Below are positions 34,891-42,924 of a DNA stretch of 64,000 nt, piece by piece. Numbering within the stretch: the first letter of the stretch is position 1; each line of letters begins with the position of its first letter. The DNA is from Salininema proteolyticum. Lineage in GTDB: Bacteria; Actinomycetota; Actinomycetes; Mycobacteriales; Micromonosporaceae. A program made the position numbers and the translations under genes. Location of the stretch: positions 2,170,001-2,234,000 of the forward strand of contig NZ_JBHUNX010000001.1 of assembly GCF_042685645.1 (NCBI RefSeq). Reading direction: 5' to 3'. Below the pieces are notes generated by a model that saw nothing but the letters and a program-made list of their open reading frames with translations, did no database searches and had not been told where the DNA came from.

Positions 34891-35784
34891 GTGAACGAAC
34901 AGAAGCATGACGCGAAAGCCGAACTGGCCGAGACGTACCAGAGCCTGAGGCCCCGCCTCGTCGGAGTCGCCTACGGCCTGCTCGGCACCGTCACCGAGGC
35001 CGAGGACGCCGTCCAGGAGGCCTGGATCCGCCTGCAGAACAGCGACGCCGAGCGGATCGAGGACGTGACGGCCTGGCTGGTCACCACGACCTCGCGCCTC
35101 GCCCTCGACATGCTCCGATCCGTCCGCCGCAAGCGCGAGTCCTACGTGGGTCCCTGGCTCCCCGAGCCGGTGGAGACCGCCCCCGACCCGGCCGACTCCC
35201 TGAGCCTCGCCGACTCGCTCTCCTGGGCGATGCTGGTGGTCCTCGAGACCCTCAGCCCCGCCGAGCGGGCGGCGTTCGTCCTCCACGACGTCTTCTCCCT
35301 GTCGTTCCCCGAGGTCGGCAAGGCGCTCGGCCGGTCCACCGAGTCCTGCCGCAAACTGGCCGCGCGGGCCCGGGCCCACGTGCGGGAGCGCCGGACGCGC
35401 TTCGACGTCGACCCCGGCGAGCACCGCCGGATCACCGAGGCCTTCGCGCGGGCCGCCGGGGAGGGCGACCTCGACGCGCTCATGGACCTGCTCGCCCCCG
35501 ACGCCGTGCTCACCACCGACGGCGGCGGCGTGGTCCGGGCCGCCCTCAATCCGATCGAGGGCGCCGCGAACATCGCCCGCTTCCTCGCCGGCGTCGCCGC
35601 GAAGTACCCCGGGGGCGAGAACCGCCTCACCCTGATCAACGGCGAACCCGCCCTGGCCGTCGTCCAAGGGGGCGAGAACAACACGGTCTTCCACCTCGGC
35701 ATCGCCGACGGCCGGATCGCCACCGTCGACGCGGTGCGCAACCCCTCGAAGTTCCACGGCCTGCGCCCCAGACCGGAGAAGTGA
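34891..35784 (+). CDS. ECF41-group RNA polymerase sigma factor with SnoaL-like C-terminal domain
   Basis: A 297-residue ECF sigma factor. Sigma2 region: LVGVAYGLLGTVTEAEDAVQ and EAWIRLQNSDAERIEDVTAW. Sigma4 region: LSPAERAAFVLHDVFSLSFP with EVGKALGRSTESCRKLAARA. The C-terminal SnoaL-like domain (about 190-290) carries the ECF41-type DGGG motif (TTDGGGVVRAALNPIEGA) which controls sigma activity in the group. The start GTG 34891 has no ribosome-binding site but sits at the predicted transcription start. The AhpD-like partner follows 46 bp later, matching the conserved ECF41 arrangement with carboxymuconolactone-decarboxylase-like genes. Confidence 0.93.
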   Translation: MNEQKHDAKAELAETYQSLRPRLVGVAYGLLGTVTEAEDAVQEAWIRLQNSDAERIEDVTAWLVTTTSRLALDMLRSVRRKRESYVGPWLPEPVETAPDPADSLSLADSLSWAMLVVLETLSPAERAAFVLHDVFSLSFPEVGKALGRSTESCRKLAARARAHVRERRTRFDVDPGEHRRITEAFARAAGEGDLDALMDLLAPDAVLTTDGGGVVRAALNPIEGAANIARFLAGVAAKYPGGENRLTLINGEPALAVVQGGENNTVFHLGIADGRIATVDAVRNPSKFHGLRPRPEK

Positions 35785-35830
35785 ACACCCGACACCCGAA
35801 CACAGCGAACACACAACGAAAGGCAGAACG

Positions 35831-36316
35831 ATGCAACCTGAAGCTCGTATGGACTTCTACGCCACCTCCACCGGCAAGGCCGCCGTCGGCGCGCTGGTGA
35901 ACGTCGCCGGGACCATCGCCAAGGCCTCCGGATTCGACGAGGGGCTCGCCTTCCTCGCCATGATCCGCGCCAGCCAGATCAACGGTTGCTCGGTGTGCGT
36001 GGACATGCACGTCAAGGACGCCGCCCTCGCCGGCGAGACGCCGGTTCGGCTCGCCATGATCGCCGCCTGGAAGGAGGCGAACTGCTTCACCGACGCCGAG
36101 CGGGCCGTCCTCGCCGTCACCGAGGAGGCCACCCGCCTGGCCGACGCCTACGAGGGCGTCAGCGACGAGACCTGGGCCGAGGCGCGCGCGCACTTCTCCG
36201 ACGAGGAGCTGGCCGCGATCATCTCCCAGATCGCCCTCATCAACGCCTTCAACCGCATCAACGCGGTGGTCCACAACCCCGGCGGCGACTACGTCGCCGG
36301 ATCGCTCAAGCACTGA
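35831..36316 (+). CDS. Carboxymuconolactone decarboxylase / AhpD-like peroxidase
   Basis: A 161-residue all-helical protein. The redox motif ASQINGCSVCVDMHVKDAAL has the CxxC and His arrangement of alkylhydroperoxidase-D-like proteins, and FLAMIRASQ precedes it. It may reduce peroxides or act as a redox sensor partner. GAAAGGCAG is close upstream of ATG. It sits directly after the ECF41 sigma gene, the standard partner in this sigma group, and probably is transcribed with it. Confidence 0.92.
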   Translation: MQPEARMDFYATSTGKAAVGALVNVAGTIAKASGFDEGLAFLAMIRASQINGCSVCVDMHVKDAALAGETPVRLAMIAAWKEANCFTDAERAVLAVTEEATRLADAYEGVSDETWAEARAHFSDEELAAIISQIALINAFNRINAVVHNPGGDYVAGSLKH

Positions 36317-36337
36317 TCCGAACACCCAGGGGGAACG

Positions 36338-36366
36338 AGGGGTCCGGGGCGCCGCCCCGGACCCCT
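36338..36366. terminator. Hairpin terminator
   Basis: AGGGGTCCGGGGCG (36338-36351) pairs with GCCCCGGACCCCT after a single C-G turn; the palindrome covers 36338-36366. It closes the sigma/AhpD operon. Confidence 0.65.
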
Positions 36367-36431
36367 CTCCGCCGTTCGGGGCCGTCGGGCCGGGCCTGTC
36401 GGGCCGGGACCAGCGGGCCGGAGGCCCCGGC

Positions 36432-37007
36432 TCAATCGAGCATGGCGATCGCGGCGTCGACCATCCGCAGCGCCTCGTCGACGTCGATGCGGGTCATGAC
36501 GAGCGCGGCGATATTGAGCGCCGTGGCGACCTCGGCCGTCCTGGCCCGCTCGGCGGCGCTCCTGCCCGGGAGGCGGGCGTCCACGCCGGAGGCGATCGCG
36601 GCGTGGAGCTCGGCGCGGTACTCGGCGACCTTCTCCCGGAGGGCGGGGTCATGGGACACGGGCGCGCAGGCGGCGTTGACGAGCAGGCATCCGTTGCCGG
36701 CCCGGTCGGCGTGGGCCTCTTGCACGGCCGCTCGCAGGCCCTCGAAGTAGTCGCGGACGGCCTCCGGGTCGGGCTCGTCCCCTGCCATGGGCCGCAGGCG
36801 GGGGCGGATGACCTCGTCGAGATAGTTCTCCACGGCGGCGTCGAAGAGGCCGCGCTTGCTGCCGAAGGCGTGGTAGATGCTCGACCGGCTCAGTCCGGTG
36901 GCCTCTTGCAGCTCGGGAAGCGAGGCGGCCTCGAAGCCGCGCTCCCAGAAAAGGGCACGGGCGGCGCGGACGGCCTCGTCCGTGTCGAATTGCTGGCTCC
37001 GGCCCAT
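36432..37007 (-). CDS. TetR family regulator
   Basis: A 191-residue protein starting MGRSQQFDTDEAVRAARALF. The HTH is at residues about 25-50 (LPELQEATGLSRSSIYHAFG, then SKRGLF). The C-terminal domain contains GNGCLLVNAACAPVSHDPAL, a motif shared with TetR proteins that control quinone or aldehyde-responsive reductases. It is divergent from a CurA-like reductase across a near-perfect 35-bp palindrome, so it probably represses both genes until an electrophile or quinone binds. Confidence 0.9.
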   Translation of the reverse strand: MGRSQQFDTDEAVRAARALFWERGFEAASLPELQEATGLSRSSIYHAFGSKRGLFDAAVENYLDEVIRPRLRPMAGDEPDPEAVRDYFEGLRAAVQEAHADRAGNGCLLVNAACAPVSHDPALREKVAEYRAELHAAIASGVDARLPGRSAAERARTAEVATALNIAALVMTRIDVDEALRMVDAAIAMLD

Positions 37008-37039
37008 GTGGCGCTCTCCTCACTCCTGCGGATTTGCGG

Positions 37040-37074
37040 ACTGACCGATCCAGAATTATTGTGGACCGGTCAGT
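37040..37074. promoter_or_regulatory. TetR operator between regulator and reductase
   Basis: ACTGACCGATCCA (37040-37052) and TGGACCGGTCAGT (37062-37074) are inverted repeats with one mismatch, separated by GAATTATTG. This is a classic long TetR operator. It lies 33 bp from the TetR start and 66 bp from the reductase start. Confidence 0.8.
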
Positions 37075-37139
37075 TCACTACAATAGCCGCAGCGGCGCGC
37101 CTCGGCCACTCCGAGCGTCCGCCGCCCAGGGAGGATCCC

Positions 37140-38165
37140 ATGTCCACCGCTCTCAGCACCCAGATCCAGCTGGTCGCCCGGCCGCACGGCTGGCCCGAGC
37201 CCTCCGACTTCCGCACCGTGTCCGTCGAGTACGGCGACCTCGAACCCGGACAGGTGCGAGTCGAGAACGAGTTCCTGTCGGTCGACCCGTACATGCGCGG
37301 GCGCATGCGCGACGAGAAGAGCTACGTCCCGCCCTTCGTCCTGGGCGAGACGATGACGGGCGGGGCCATCGGCCGCGTCGTCGAGTCCGCCTCGGATGAT
37401 CTTCCGGAGGGCACCGTCGTCCTGCACCAGTACGGGTGGAGGGACGTCGTCCAGGAGGACGCCTCCGGGTTCAAGGCCGTTCCCGAGGTCCCGGGCCTTC
37501 CGCTGTCGCTGTACCTGGGCATGCTCGGCATGACCGGGCTGACCGCCTACGCCGGCCTGACCCGGATCGCCCGGCTCGAGGAGGGCGACACGGTGTTCGT
37601 CTCCGGCGCCGCCGGGGCCGTCGGCACCGCCGTGGGGCAGATCGCGAAGCTCCTGGGCGCCGGCCGCGTCATCGGCTCGGCCGGCTCCGACGAGAAGGTC
37701 GAGCTGCTGACCTCGAAGTACGGTTACGACGCGGCCTTCAACTACAAGAACGGGCCGGTGCGCGAGCAGCTGGCCGCCGCCGCTCCCGACGGCATCGACG
37801 TGTACTTCGACAACGTCGGAGGGGACCACCTGGAGGCCGCCCTCGACGCGTTCAACGACGGCGGCCGGGCGGCCCTCTGCGGGGCGATCTCGGTCTACAA
37901 CTCCACCGGCACCGAACCCGGACCGGACAACATGGTCCAGCTCATCAAGAAGAGCCTGACTCTGGAGGGCTTCACGGTCGGTTCGCACCTCAACCTGGCG
38001 GGAGAGTTCCAGGAGCTCATGACCGGATGGTTCTCCGAGGGGAAGGTCGCCTACGACGAGACGGTCGTCGACGGGCTGGAGAACACCCTCGACGCCTTCC
38101 TCGACATGATGCGCGGAGCGAACATCGGCAAGATGATCGTCCGGACTTCCACGCCCGGGGCATGA
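37140..38165 (+). CDS. NADP-dependent medium-chain oxidoreductase, CurA-like
   Basis: A 341-residue zinc-independent MDR. The start region LSVDPYMRGRMRDEKSYVPP and the NADPH-binding motif VFVSGAAGAVGTAVGQIAKL are diagnostic of the leukotriene B4 dehydrogenase/CurA group that reduces alpha-beta double bonds of enones or quinones. The C-terminal segment DVYFDNVGGDHLEAALDAFN matches too. GGGAGG lies 4-9 nt before ATG 37140. It is regulated by the divergent TetR gene (inferred from the shared operator). Confidence 0.92.
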   Translation: MSTALSTQIQLVARPHGWPEPSDFRTVSVEYGDLEPGQVRVENEFLSVDPYMRGRMRDEKSYVPPFVLGETMTGGAIGRVVESASDDLPEGTVVLHQYGWRDVVQEDASGFKAVPEVPGLPLSLYLGMLGMTGLTAYAGLTRIARLEEGDTVFVSGAAGAVGTAVGQIAKLLGAGRVIGSAGSDEKVELLTSKYGYDAAFNYKNGPVREQLAAAAPDGIDVYFDNVGGDHLEAALDAFNDGGRAALCGAISVYNSTGTEPGPDNMVQLIKKSLTLEGFTVGSHLNLAGEFQELMTGWFSEGKVAYDETVVDGLENTLDAFLDMMRGANIGKMIVRTSTPGA

Positions 38166-38169
38166 GCGG

Positions 38170-38200
38170 GCGTGGGGGCGGGCAGAGCCCGCCCCCACGC
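38170..38200. terminator. Hairpin terminator between convergent genes
   Basis: GCGTGGGGGCGGGC (38170-38183), AGA loop, GCCCGCCCCCACGC (38187-38200). A 14-bp perfect stem serving the CurA-like gene and the convergent lipoprotein. Confidence 0.75.
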
Positions 38201-38211
38201 GTCGCCGTCGT

Positions 38212-38748
38212 CTACATCTTCTCTTCGACCGCGTCGCCGTCGGCGTTGAGGACGTACCAGACGTCGTTGACCCCCTGGCCGTTCACGTCGCCGGGCTCCT
38301 CGTCGCCCTGCCAGTAGTAAAGCGGGTGGCCGTTGTAGGTGACCTGCTCGGAACCGTCGGTCCGCTCGGTGTCGCCGACGAGTTCCCCGTCCAGGTCGCC
38401 CCCGGCCTCGGCGTCCTCGTCGGACAGCAGCGGCGGCCAGTTCTCGGCGCACTGGTCGTAGCAGGTGGACTCCTCACCCGTGTCCTGGGTGAAGAGGTAC
38501 AGGGTCATGCCCTCCCCGTCGGTGAGGATGGGGCCGTAGTCGGAGTCGGCGACCTCCAGGCTCGCCGCGCCCGCGGTGGAGTCCGGGGCGGTCTCGTCGG
38601 GGCTGTCCGTCTCCTTCGGAGTGGAGGGCGCGCCGTAGCCGCTGCCGGAGTCGCTGTCGCCGTCGCCGCCGCAGGCGGAGGCGACCAGGGCGATGGAGGC
38701 CGCGGCCAGCGCGGCCAGGATGGAACGTCGGATCCTTGTGTAGTCCAT
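38212..38748 (-). CDS. COG4315-like lipoprotein with a repeated Y/F-x-x-D motif
   Basis: A 178-residue lipoprotein. Signal MDYTRIRRSILAALAAASIA ends at lipobox ASAC. A Ser/Asp-rich linker precedes two copies of a ~45-residue module: YGPILTDGEGMTLYLFTQDT with CYDQCAENWPPLL, and VTYNGHPLYYWQGDEEPGDV. This is the COG4315 secreted repeat lipoprotein pattern. ATG at 38748 is preferred; ATG at 38757 adds three residues. Function unknown; families of this type are often heme- or redox-associated, not shown here. Confidence 0.85.
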   Translation of the reverse strand: MDYTRIRRSILAALAAASIALVASACGGDGDSDSGSGYGAPSTPKETDSPDETAPDSTAGAASLEVADSDYGPILTDGEGMTLYLFTQDTGEESTCYDQCAENWPPLLSDEDAEAGGDLDGELVGDTERTDGSEQVTYNGHPLYYWQGDEEPGDVNGQGVNDVWYVLNADGDAVEEKM

Positions 38749-38822
38749 ACCGGACATTATTCGGCCCCGGAGGACGGCGCGCAGGACGACACGCCAAGTG
38801 ACACACGATCGGTTCGCCGCGC

Positions 38823-38954
38823 GTCCGGACGCGCGGAGGCGGGGGACGGTGGCGAGTCCCAGGGCCGCTCGACGCGCCGCACGTCCGGACACATGCCCCG
38901 GATCCTCCCGTCAAGATCAGGGGGGACGCACCGTCGCGCCGCACGTCCGGACGC
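38823..38954. repeat. Three GTCCGGAC palindromes at ~60-bp spacing
   Basis: GTCCGGAC occurs at 38823-38830, 38883-38890 and 38945-38952 (spacings 60 and 62 bp). The second and third sit in a longer near-identical context, CGCGCCGCACGTCCGGAC. They lie 174-305 bp upstream of the first TrmB-like/LuxR regulator, between the lipoprotein and regulator starts. Candidate operators. Confidence 0.7.
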
Positions 38955-39127
38955 CTGCCAGACTCCGCTTTCGCCGCCTCCGGGACGCGCCATGATATCC
39001 AGAAATTTCACAGTGTTGGAGTCGACTTCCGTTTCCCCTGAGCAGCAGTCTAGTATGGGATGACTTCTCACCTCCCCCACCCGCCCCTCGACTCCCCCTC
39101 GCCGTCCGCCCTGTCGAGAGGTCACCC

Positions 39128-40078
39128 ATGTCGCACAGTCCTGCACTGCCGCCCGCCGCCGAGCAGCTCTACGGGACACTCGTCCACCTCCCCGCGCCCG
39201 TCGACGCCGACGAGGCCTGCCAGACGGCGGAGATGGACCCCGAGGAGTTCGCGGCCGCCGTCGCCCACCTCGCATCGGTCGAGCTGATCGAGGTCCGCGA
39301 CGGGCGGCTCCACCCGCGCAGCCCCAAGTCCGCGCTGTACAACCTGATCGCCAGCCAGCAGGACAGCCTCACCGCCATGATGGAGACCCTGCCGGCGCTC
39401 TCCAAGCACTACCGGCACGGGATCGAGGCGATGGAGACCGCCCCGATGGTCGAGAAGGTCACCGGACGCGAAGACAGCGTGCGCGAGCTCAACCGGCTCG
39501 TCGAGGGCGCGGCCGACATCGTCCAGGTCTTCGAGAGGCCGCCGTTCGGCAAGTCCGGCCCCTTCGACGGCTCCGGTCCGTCCCCGCTCAGCCGGGGCGC
39601 GGCCGTCCAGGTCGTCTACGAGTCCTCCGTGCTCTCCCTGCCCGACCGCGTGGCCGGGATGGAGGCCAGGGCCGGACTCGGCGAAGAGTCGCGGATCCGC
39701 GACCGCCTGCCCTTCCACCTGTTCCTGGTCGACTCCGACGAGGCGGCCATCCCCCTGGGGCGGCCGGGCCGGTCCTTCGACTCGGTCCTCCTGGTCCACT
39801 CCAGCGTTCTCACCGAGGCGCTCTCCGACCTCTTCGCCGCACTGTGGGAGCTGTCGGTGCCGGCCTTCTCCGCGGACCGCTCGGCCGTCGAGCTGAGCGT
39901 CGAGGAGAGGGAGCTGCTGCGCTTCCTGGCCGCCGGGATCAAGGACGAGGCGATCGCCCGCCGCCTGCACGTCAGCCCGAGGACCGTGTCGCGCCGGGTG
40001 AACGCGCTGTTGGAGCGCATGGGCGGCACGAACCGCTTCCAGGCGGGGCTGCTGGCCGCCAAACGCGGTTGGATCTGA
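39128..40078 (+). CDS. TrmB-like / LuxR-type transcriptional regulator (paralog 1)
   Basis: A 316-residue protein. An N-terminal winged-helix-like region (EQLYGTLVHLPAPVDADEA, LIEVRDGRLHPRSP), a central ligand-like domain (QVVYESSVLSLPDRVAGMEA, FHLFLVDSDEAAIPLGRPG), and a C-terminal LuxR HTH (LLRFLAAGIKDEAIARRLHV, SPRTVSRRVNALLERMGGTN). Its paralog lies 1.5 kb downstream with the same architecture and closely similar sequence. A GTCCGGAC array lies upstream. No known target is assigned, but a conserved promoter element near the subtilase contains the same TCCGGAC core. Confidence 0.88.
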   Translation: MSHSPALPPAAEQLYGTLVHLPAPVDADEACQTAEMDPEEFAAAVAHLASVELIEVRDGRLHPRSPKSALYNLIASQQDSLTAMMETLPALSKHYRHGIEAMETAPMVEKVTGREDSVRELNRLVEGAADIVQVFERPPFGKSGPFDGSGPSPLSRGAAVQVVYESSVLSLPDRVAGMEARAGLGEESRIRDRLPFHLFLVDSDEAAIPLGRPGRSFDSVLLVHSSVLTEALSDLFAALWELSVPAFSADRSAVELSVEERELLRFLAAGIKDEAIARRLHVSPRTVSRRVNALLERMGGTNRFQAGLLAAKRGWI

Positions 40079-40147
40079 GCCCCACCGGGTTACCCGCGGG
40101 TTCGGGCGGTCTACCGTGCCGATCCCCTTGTGGGATAGCCTCATGGC

Positions 40148-40918
40148 ATGTCTGAAAAGAAACGTCCCGTCGCCCTGGTCACCGGGGCGACGGCCGGAAT
40201 AGGCGCGGCCTTCGCCCGCCGCCTGGCCGACGAGGGCCACGACCTCGTCCTCTCGGCGAGGAACGGCGAGCGCCTGCGCGAGATGGCCGAGGAGCTTCCC
40301 GCCGAGACCGAGGTGCTGGTCGCGGACCTAGCCACCGAAGAGGGCGTCCAGGCGCTCGAGGAGCGCTGCCGCGAGGGCGTCGACCTGCTGGTCAACAATG
40401 CCGGATTCGGCCACAGCGAACCGTTTCTGACCGTCTCGGCCGAGCGGGAGGCGGTCATGGCCCGGCTGCACATGGAGGCCGTCCTGCGCGGGACGCTGGC
40501 GGCGCTGCCGGGGATGGTCGAGCGCGGTCGCGGCGGCGTGGTGAACGTGGCCTCGGTGGCGGCGTTCTTCCCCGGCAGCACTTACGCGGCGTCCAAGGCG
40601 TGGGTGGTGAGTTTCAGCCAGGCCACCGCCGCCGAGGTCGCCGCTCGGGGAGTGTCCGTGACGGCGCTGTGTCCGGGGTTCACGCGCACCGAGTTCCACC
40701 AGCGCGCCGAGATGAACATGTCCAAGCTGCCGAAATCGATGTGGCTCAACGCCGAGGACGTGGTCGCCAAGGGCCTGTCGGATATGCGACGGGGCAAGGC
40801 CGTGAGCGTTCCCGGCTGGCGGTACAAGACGCTCATGGCCGTGGGGAGGCGTCTCCCGCTGAGCCTGAGCGGACGCGCTCTGGCCTCGATCAGCAGGCGC
40901 CGGCTCCGCAAGAAGTGA
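40148..40918 (+). CDS. Short-chain dehydrogenase/reductase
   Basis: A 256-residue SDR. The cofactor motif ALVTGATAGIGAAFARRLAD is at residues about 8-27. NNAGFG occurs at about 82, and the catalytic Ser-Tyr-Lys is in NVASVAAFFPGSTYAASKAW. The C-terminal LCPGFTRTEFHQRAE is typical of DltE/YqjQ-like SDRs. The substrate is unknown. It lies between the two regulator paralogs, 69 bp after the first. Confidence 0.9.
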   Translation: MSEKKRPVALVTGATAGIGAAFARRLADEGHDLVLSARNGERLREMAEELPAETEVLVADLATEEGVQALEERCREGVDLLVNNAGFGHSEPFLTVSAEREAVMARLHMEAVLRGTLAALPGMVERGRGGVVNVASVAAFFPGSTYAASKAWVVSFSQATAAEVAARGVSVTALCPGFTRTEFHQRAEMNMSKLPKSMWLNAEDVVAKGLSDMRRGKAVSVPGWRYKTLMAVGRRLPLSLSGRALASISRRRLRKK

Positions 40919-41100
40919 GGGGCGGGTCCGTTGTAATTACACGCCCGGCGGCCGCTGCGTCGCCGTTTCGGCCGCCGCCGGGGAGCGGGGGCCGTTTTGC
41001 CGAGACGCCGGACCGGGGTCCCCTTCCGCGCCTACCATTCCCCGCATGGGCCACCACCGGCCCGATGAGACCGGCCCGATGAGGAAAGGAACGGTACGAG

Positions 41101-41310
41101 ATGAGACTAGGGAGACGCCAGTGGACCGCCATCGCGGGAGGCGCGCTGGCGGCCACTGCGGCCATCGGCGGGGGCATCTACGCCAAGCGCCGCCGCGACA
41201 GGGCCCGGTCGGAGATCGAGGAGTTGACGGCTCCCGCCGCCCGGGAGGAGATCGAGTCCCTGGAGCGCAGCGTGGACGAGACGTGGGAGCACAATCCGAT
41301 CGGCGTGTGA
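41101..41310 (+). CDS. Small single-pass membrane protein
   Basis: A 69-residue protein MRLGRRQWTAIAGGALAATA with one membrane segment (about 8-27), a basic stop-transfer KRRRDRAR, and an acidic helical tail ending SVDETWEHNPIGV. GAGGAAAGG lies 9-17 nt upstream. A strong hairpin follows its stop. No family recognised. Confidence 0.65.
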   Translation: MRLGRRQWTAIAGGALAATAAIGGGIYAKRRRDRARSEIEELTAPAAREEIESLERSVDETWEHNPIGV

Positions 41311-41316
41311 CGACCG

Positions 41317-41339
41317 TCCCGGTGGCCCGGCCACCGGGA
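41317..41339 (+). terminator. Hairpin terminator
   Basis: TCCCGGTGG-CCCGG-CCACCGGGA, a 9-bp stem directly after the small membrane protein gene. Confidence 0.65.
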
Positions 41340-41557
41340 TACGGACGGCGCCGTGCGGCGGTCGCACCCCGAGGGGGCGGGCCCTGCGGGGCGCCCCTCA
41401 GCGGACCGGCCTCGCGGAGCCCCACGTCGACGCCGGTATAGCCGCTACGCCGACCGGTCGCCGGGCGTTGACGGCCCGTTCCCGATTAGGATGGTGGTTC
41501 CGGCCGGCCTCACCGCCGAGCGGCCGCCCGCACGCCCAGTCCAGCCCGAGGTCCGCC

Positions 41558-42511
41558 ATGCCCCCGCCTTCTTCCGCTCTTCCGCCCTCCGCTCAGGAGC
41601 TCTACAGCCTCCTGGTCCACTTCCCCTCTCCGGCCACCTACGACGAGGCCTCCGCGGCTGGCGCCCTCTCCCGGGAGGAGTTCGCCGAGGCCGTGGCCCG
41701 GCTCGAGGCCCTCTCCCTGATCGAGGTCCGCGACGGGCGCCTCCTGCCCCGGAGTCCGGAGACGGCGCTCCTGTCGCTCCTCACCGGCCAGCAGGAGGAC
41801 CTATCCTCCATGATGGAGTCGCTTCCCGCCCTGGGGAAGCACTTCCGCCACGGCGCCGAGGCGGAGGACTCCTCCCCCGTCGTCGCGAAGCTGACCGGTA
41901 GGGCGGAGATGGTCCGCGGCCTCAACCGGCTCATCGGCGGCGCCCGCCGCACGATCCGCGTCTTCGAGAAGCCGCCCTTCGGCGAGTCGAATCCGGTGGA
42001 GGACTCCGAGGAGTCGACGCTCTCGCGAGGGGTGGGGACGCGGGTGGTCTACGAGTCCTCGGTGCTGTCGCACCCCGACCACATGGCCAATCTGGAGGCG
42101 ATGGCCGAGCTCGGCGAGGAGTCGAAGGTGCGCGACCGCCTGCCGTTCAAGATGCTGCTGGTCGACGGATCAGAGGCGATGATCCCGCTCGGCGGGCCCG
42201 GGCAGGTCGCGACGTCGGCCCTCCATCTGCGTCCCAGCGTGCTCACCGACGCGCTGGACGAGCTGTTCGCCGCGACCTGGGAGCTGTCGGTCCCCGCGTT
42301 CGCGGCCGACGAGTCCTCCCTGGACCTGGACTCCGACGAGCGGGAGCTGCTGCGCCTGTTGGCCACCGGGATCAAGGACGAGGCCATCGCCCGCCGCCTG
42401 GGAGTCAGCACGCGGACGGTCAGCCGCAAGGTCAACGCCCTCCTCGAGAGGATGGGCAGCACGAACCGGTTCCAGGCCGGGGTCACGGCGGCCAAGCGCG
42501 GTTGGATCTGA
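41558..42511 (+). CDS. TrmB-like / LuxR-type transcriptional regulator (paralog 2)
   Basis: A 317-residue protein with the same domain order as the one at 39128: EELYSLLVHFPSPATYDEA-like start (AQELYSLLVHFPSPATYDEA), VVYESSVLSHPDHMANLEAM, and HTH LLRLLATGIKDEAIARRLGV then STRTVSRKVNALLERMGSTN. The two share long identical stretches such as VYESSVLS and GIKDEAIARRL. ATG 41558 follows CCCGAGGTCC (GAGG 7 nt upstream). The next gene downstream is the convergent giant subtilase. Confidence 0.88.
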   Translation: MPPPSSALPPSAQELYSLLVHFPSPATYDEASAAGALSREEFAEAVARLEALSLIEVRDGRLLPRSPETALLSLLTGQQEDLSSMMESLPALGKHFRHGAEAEDSSPVVAKLTGRAEMVRGLNRLIGGARRTIRVFEKPPFGESNPVEDSEESTLSRGVGTRVVYESSVLSHPDHMANLEAMAELGEESKVRDRLPFKMLLVDGSEAMIPLGGPGQVATSALHLRPSVLTDALDELFAATWELSVPAFAADESSLDLDSDERELLRLLATGIKDEAIARRLGVSTRTVSRKVNALLERMGSTNRFQAGVTAAKRGWI

Positions 42512-42553
42512 GGACGGCCCGCGGCCGGGAACAGCGGCTCGCCTCGTCGTGAA

Positions 42554-42605
42554 CGGTCGGTTTCCGGCATCCGGCCGGGGAGGGCCGGCGGCCGGAAACC
42601 GACCG
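42554..42605. terminator. Strong hairpin terminator
   Basis: CGGTCGGTTTCCGGC (42554-42568) pairs with GCCGGAAACCGACCG (42591-42605), a 15-bp stem. It terminates regulator paralog 2 and, on the reverse strand, any transcript from the orphan promoter element at 42770-42841. Confidence 0.75.
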
Positions 42606-42769
42606 GGGGACGGCCCTCGAGCGGAGGGCCTGCCGCGCATCGCAGGCGGGCGCGGCGTCGGACGGGGCCGTGCTCTCCGACCGGGCGGATGAGGGACATC
42701 GGGGTGCACCCGGCGCGGACCCTGAGGGGCGTCCGCGCTCGCTGCCGTCGCACGGCCCGTCCGCTAGGA

Positions 42770-42841
42770 ATACTACGTGGATCGGCGTTCTTGATCTAGG
42801 CCTTGACCTGGCGTTTTCACGACATTGGCGTCTTCCGGACA
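42770..42841 (-). promoter_or_regulatory. Orphan copy of the subtilase promoter element
   Basis: On the reverse strand, a 34-nt block (42841-42808) begins TGTCCGGAA, then CGCCAATG, then ACGCCAG. A TAGTAT -10-like hexamer follows at 42775-42770. The same block (27 of 34 positions identical) with a TAGCAT hexamer at nearly the same spacing lies upstream of the subtilase. Here no protein gene follows; a hairpin 165 bp downstream could end a small RNA. Confidence 0.55.
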
Positions 42842-42843
42842 CG

Positions 42844-42893
42844 AGACCGGGGCGGGGCGGCGGACCGAGCGGTCCGCCGTCCCGCCCCGGGTC
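42844..42893 (-). terminator. Hairpin terminator of the subtilase gene
   Basis: A long inverted repeat: GACCGGGGCGGG and CGGCGGACCG on the left pair with CGGTCCGCCG and CCCGCCCCGGGTC on the right. It lies just past the subtilase stop. Confidence 0.7.
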
Positions 42894-42924
42894 GGTGCGA
42901 GGGGTCGGGGTGGCTAAGTCGGCG

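Noticed and set aside
41468..41492. Sigma-70 promoter TTGACG…TAGGAT before regulator paralog 2
   Set aside because: The spacer is only about 13 bp, too short for a normal promoter.
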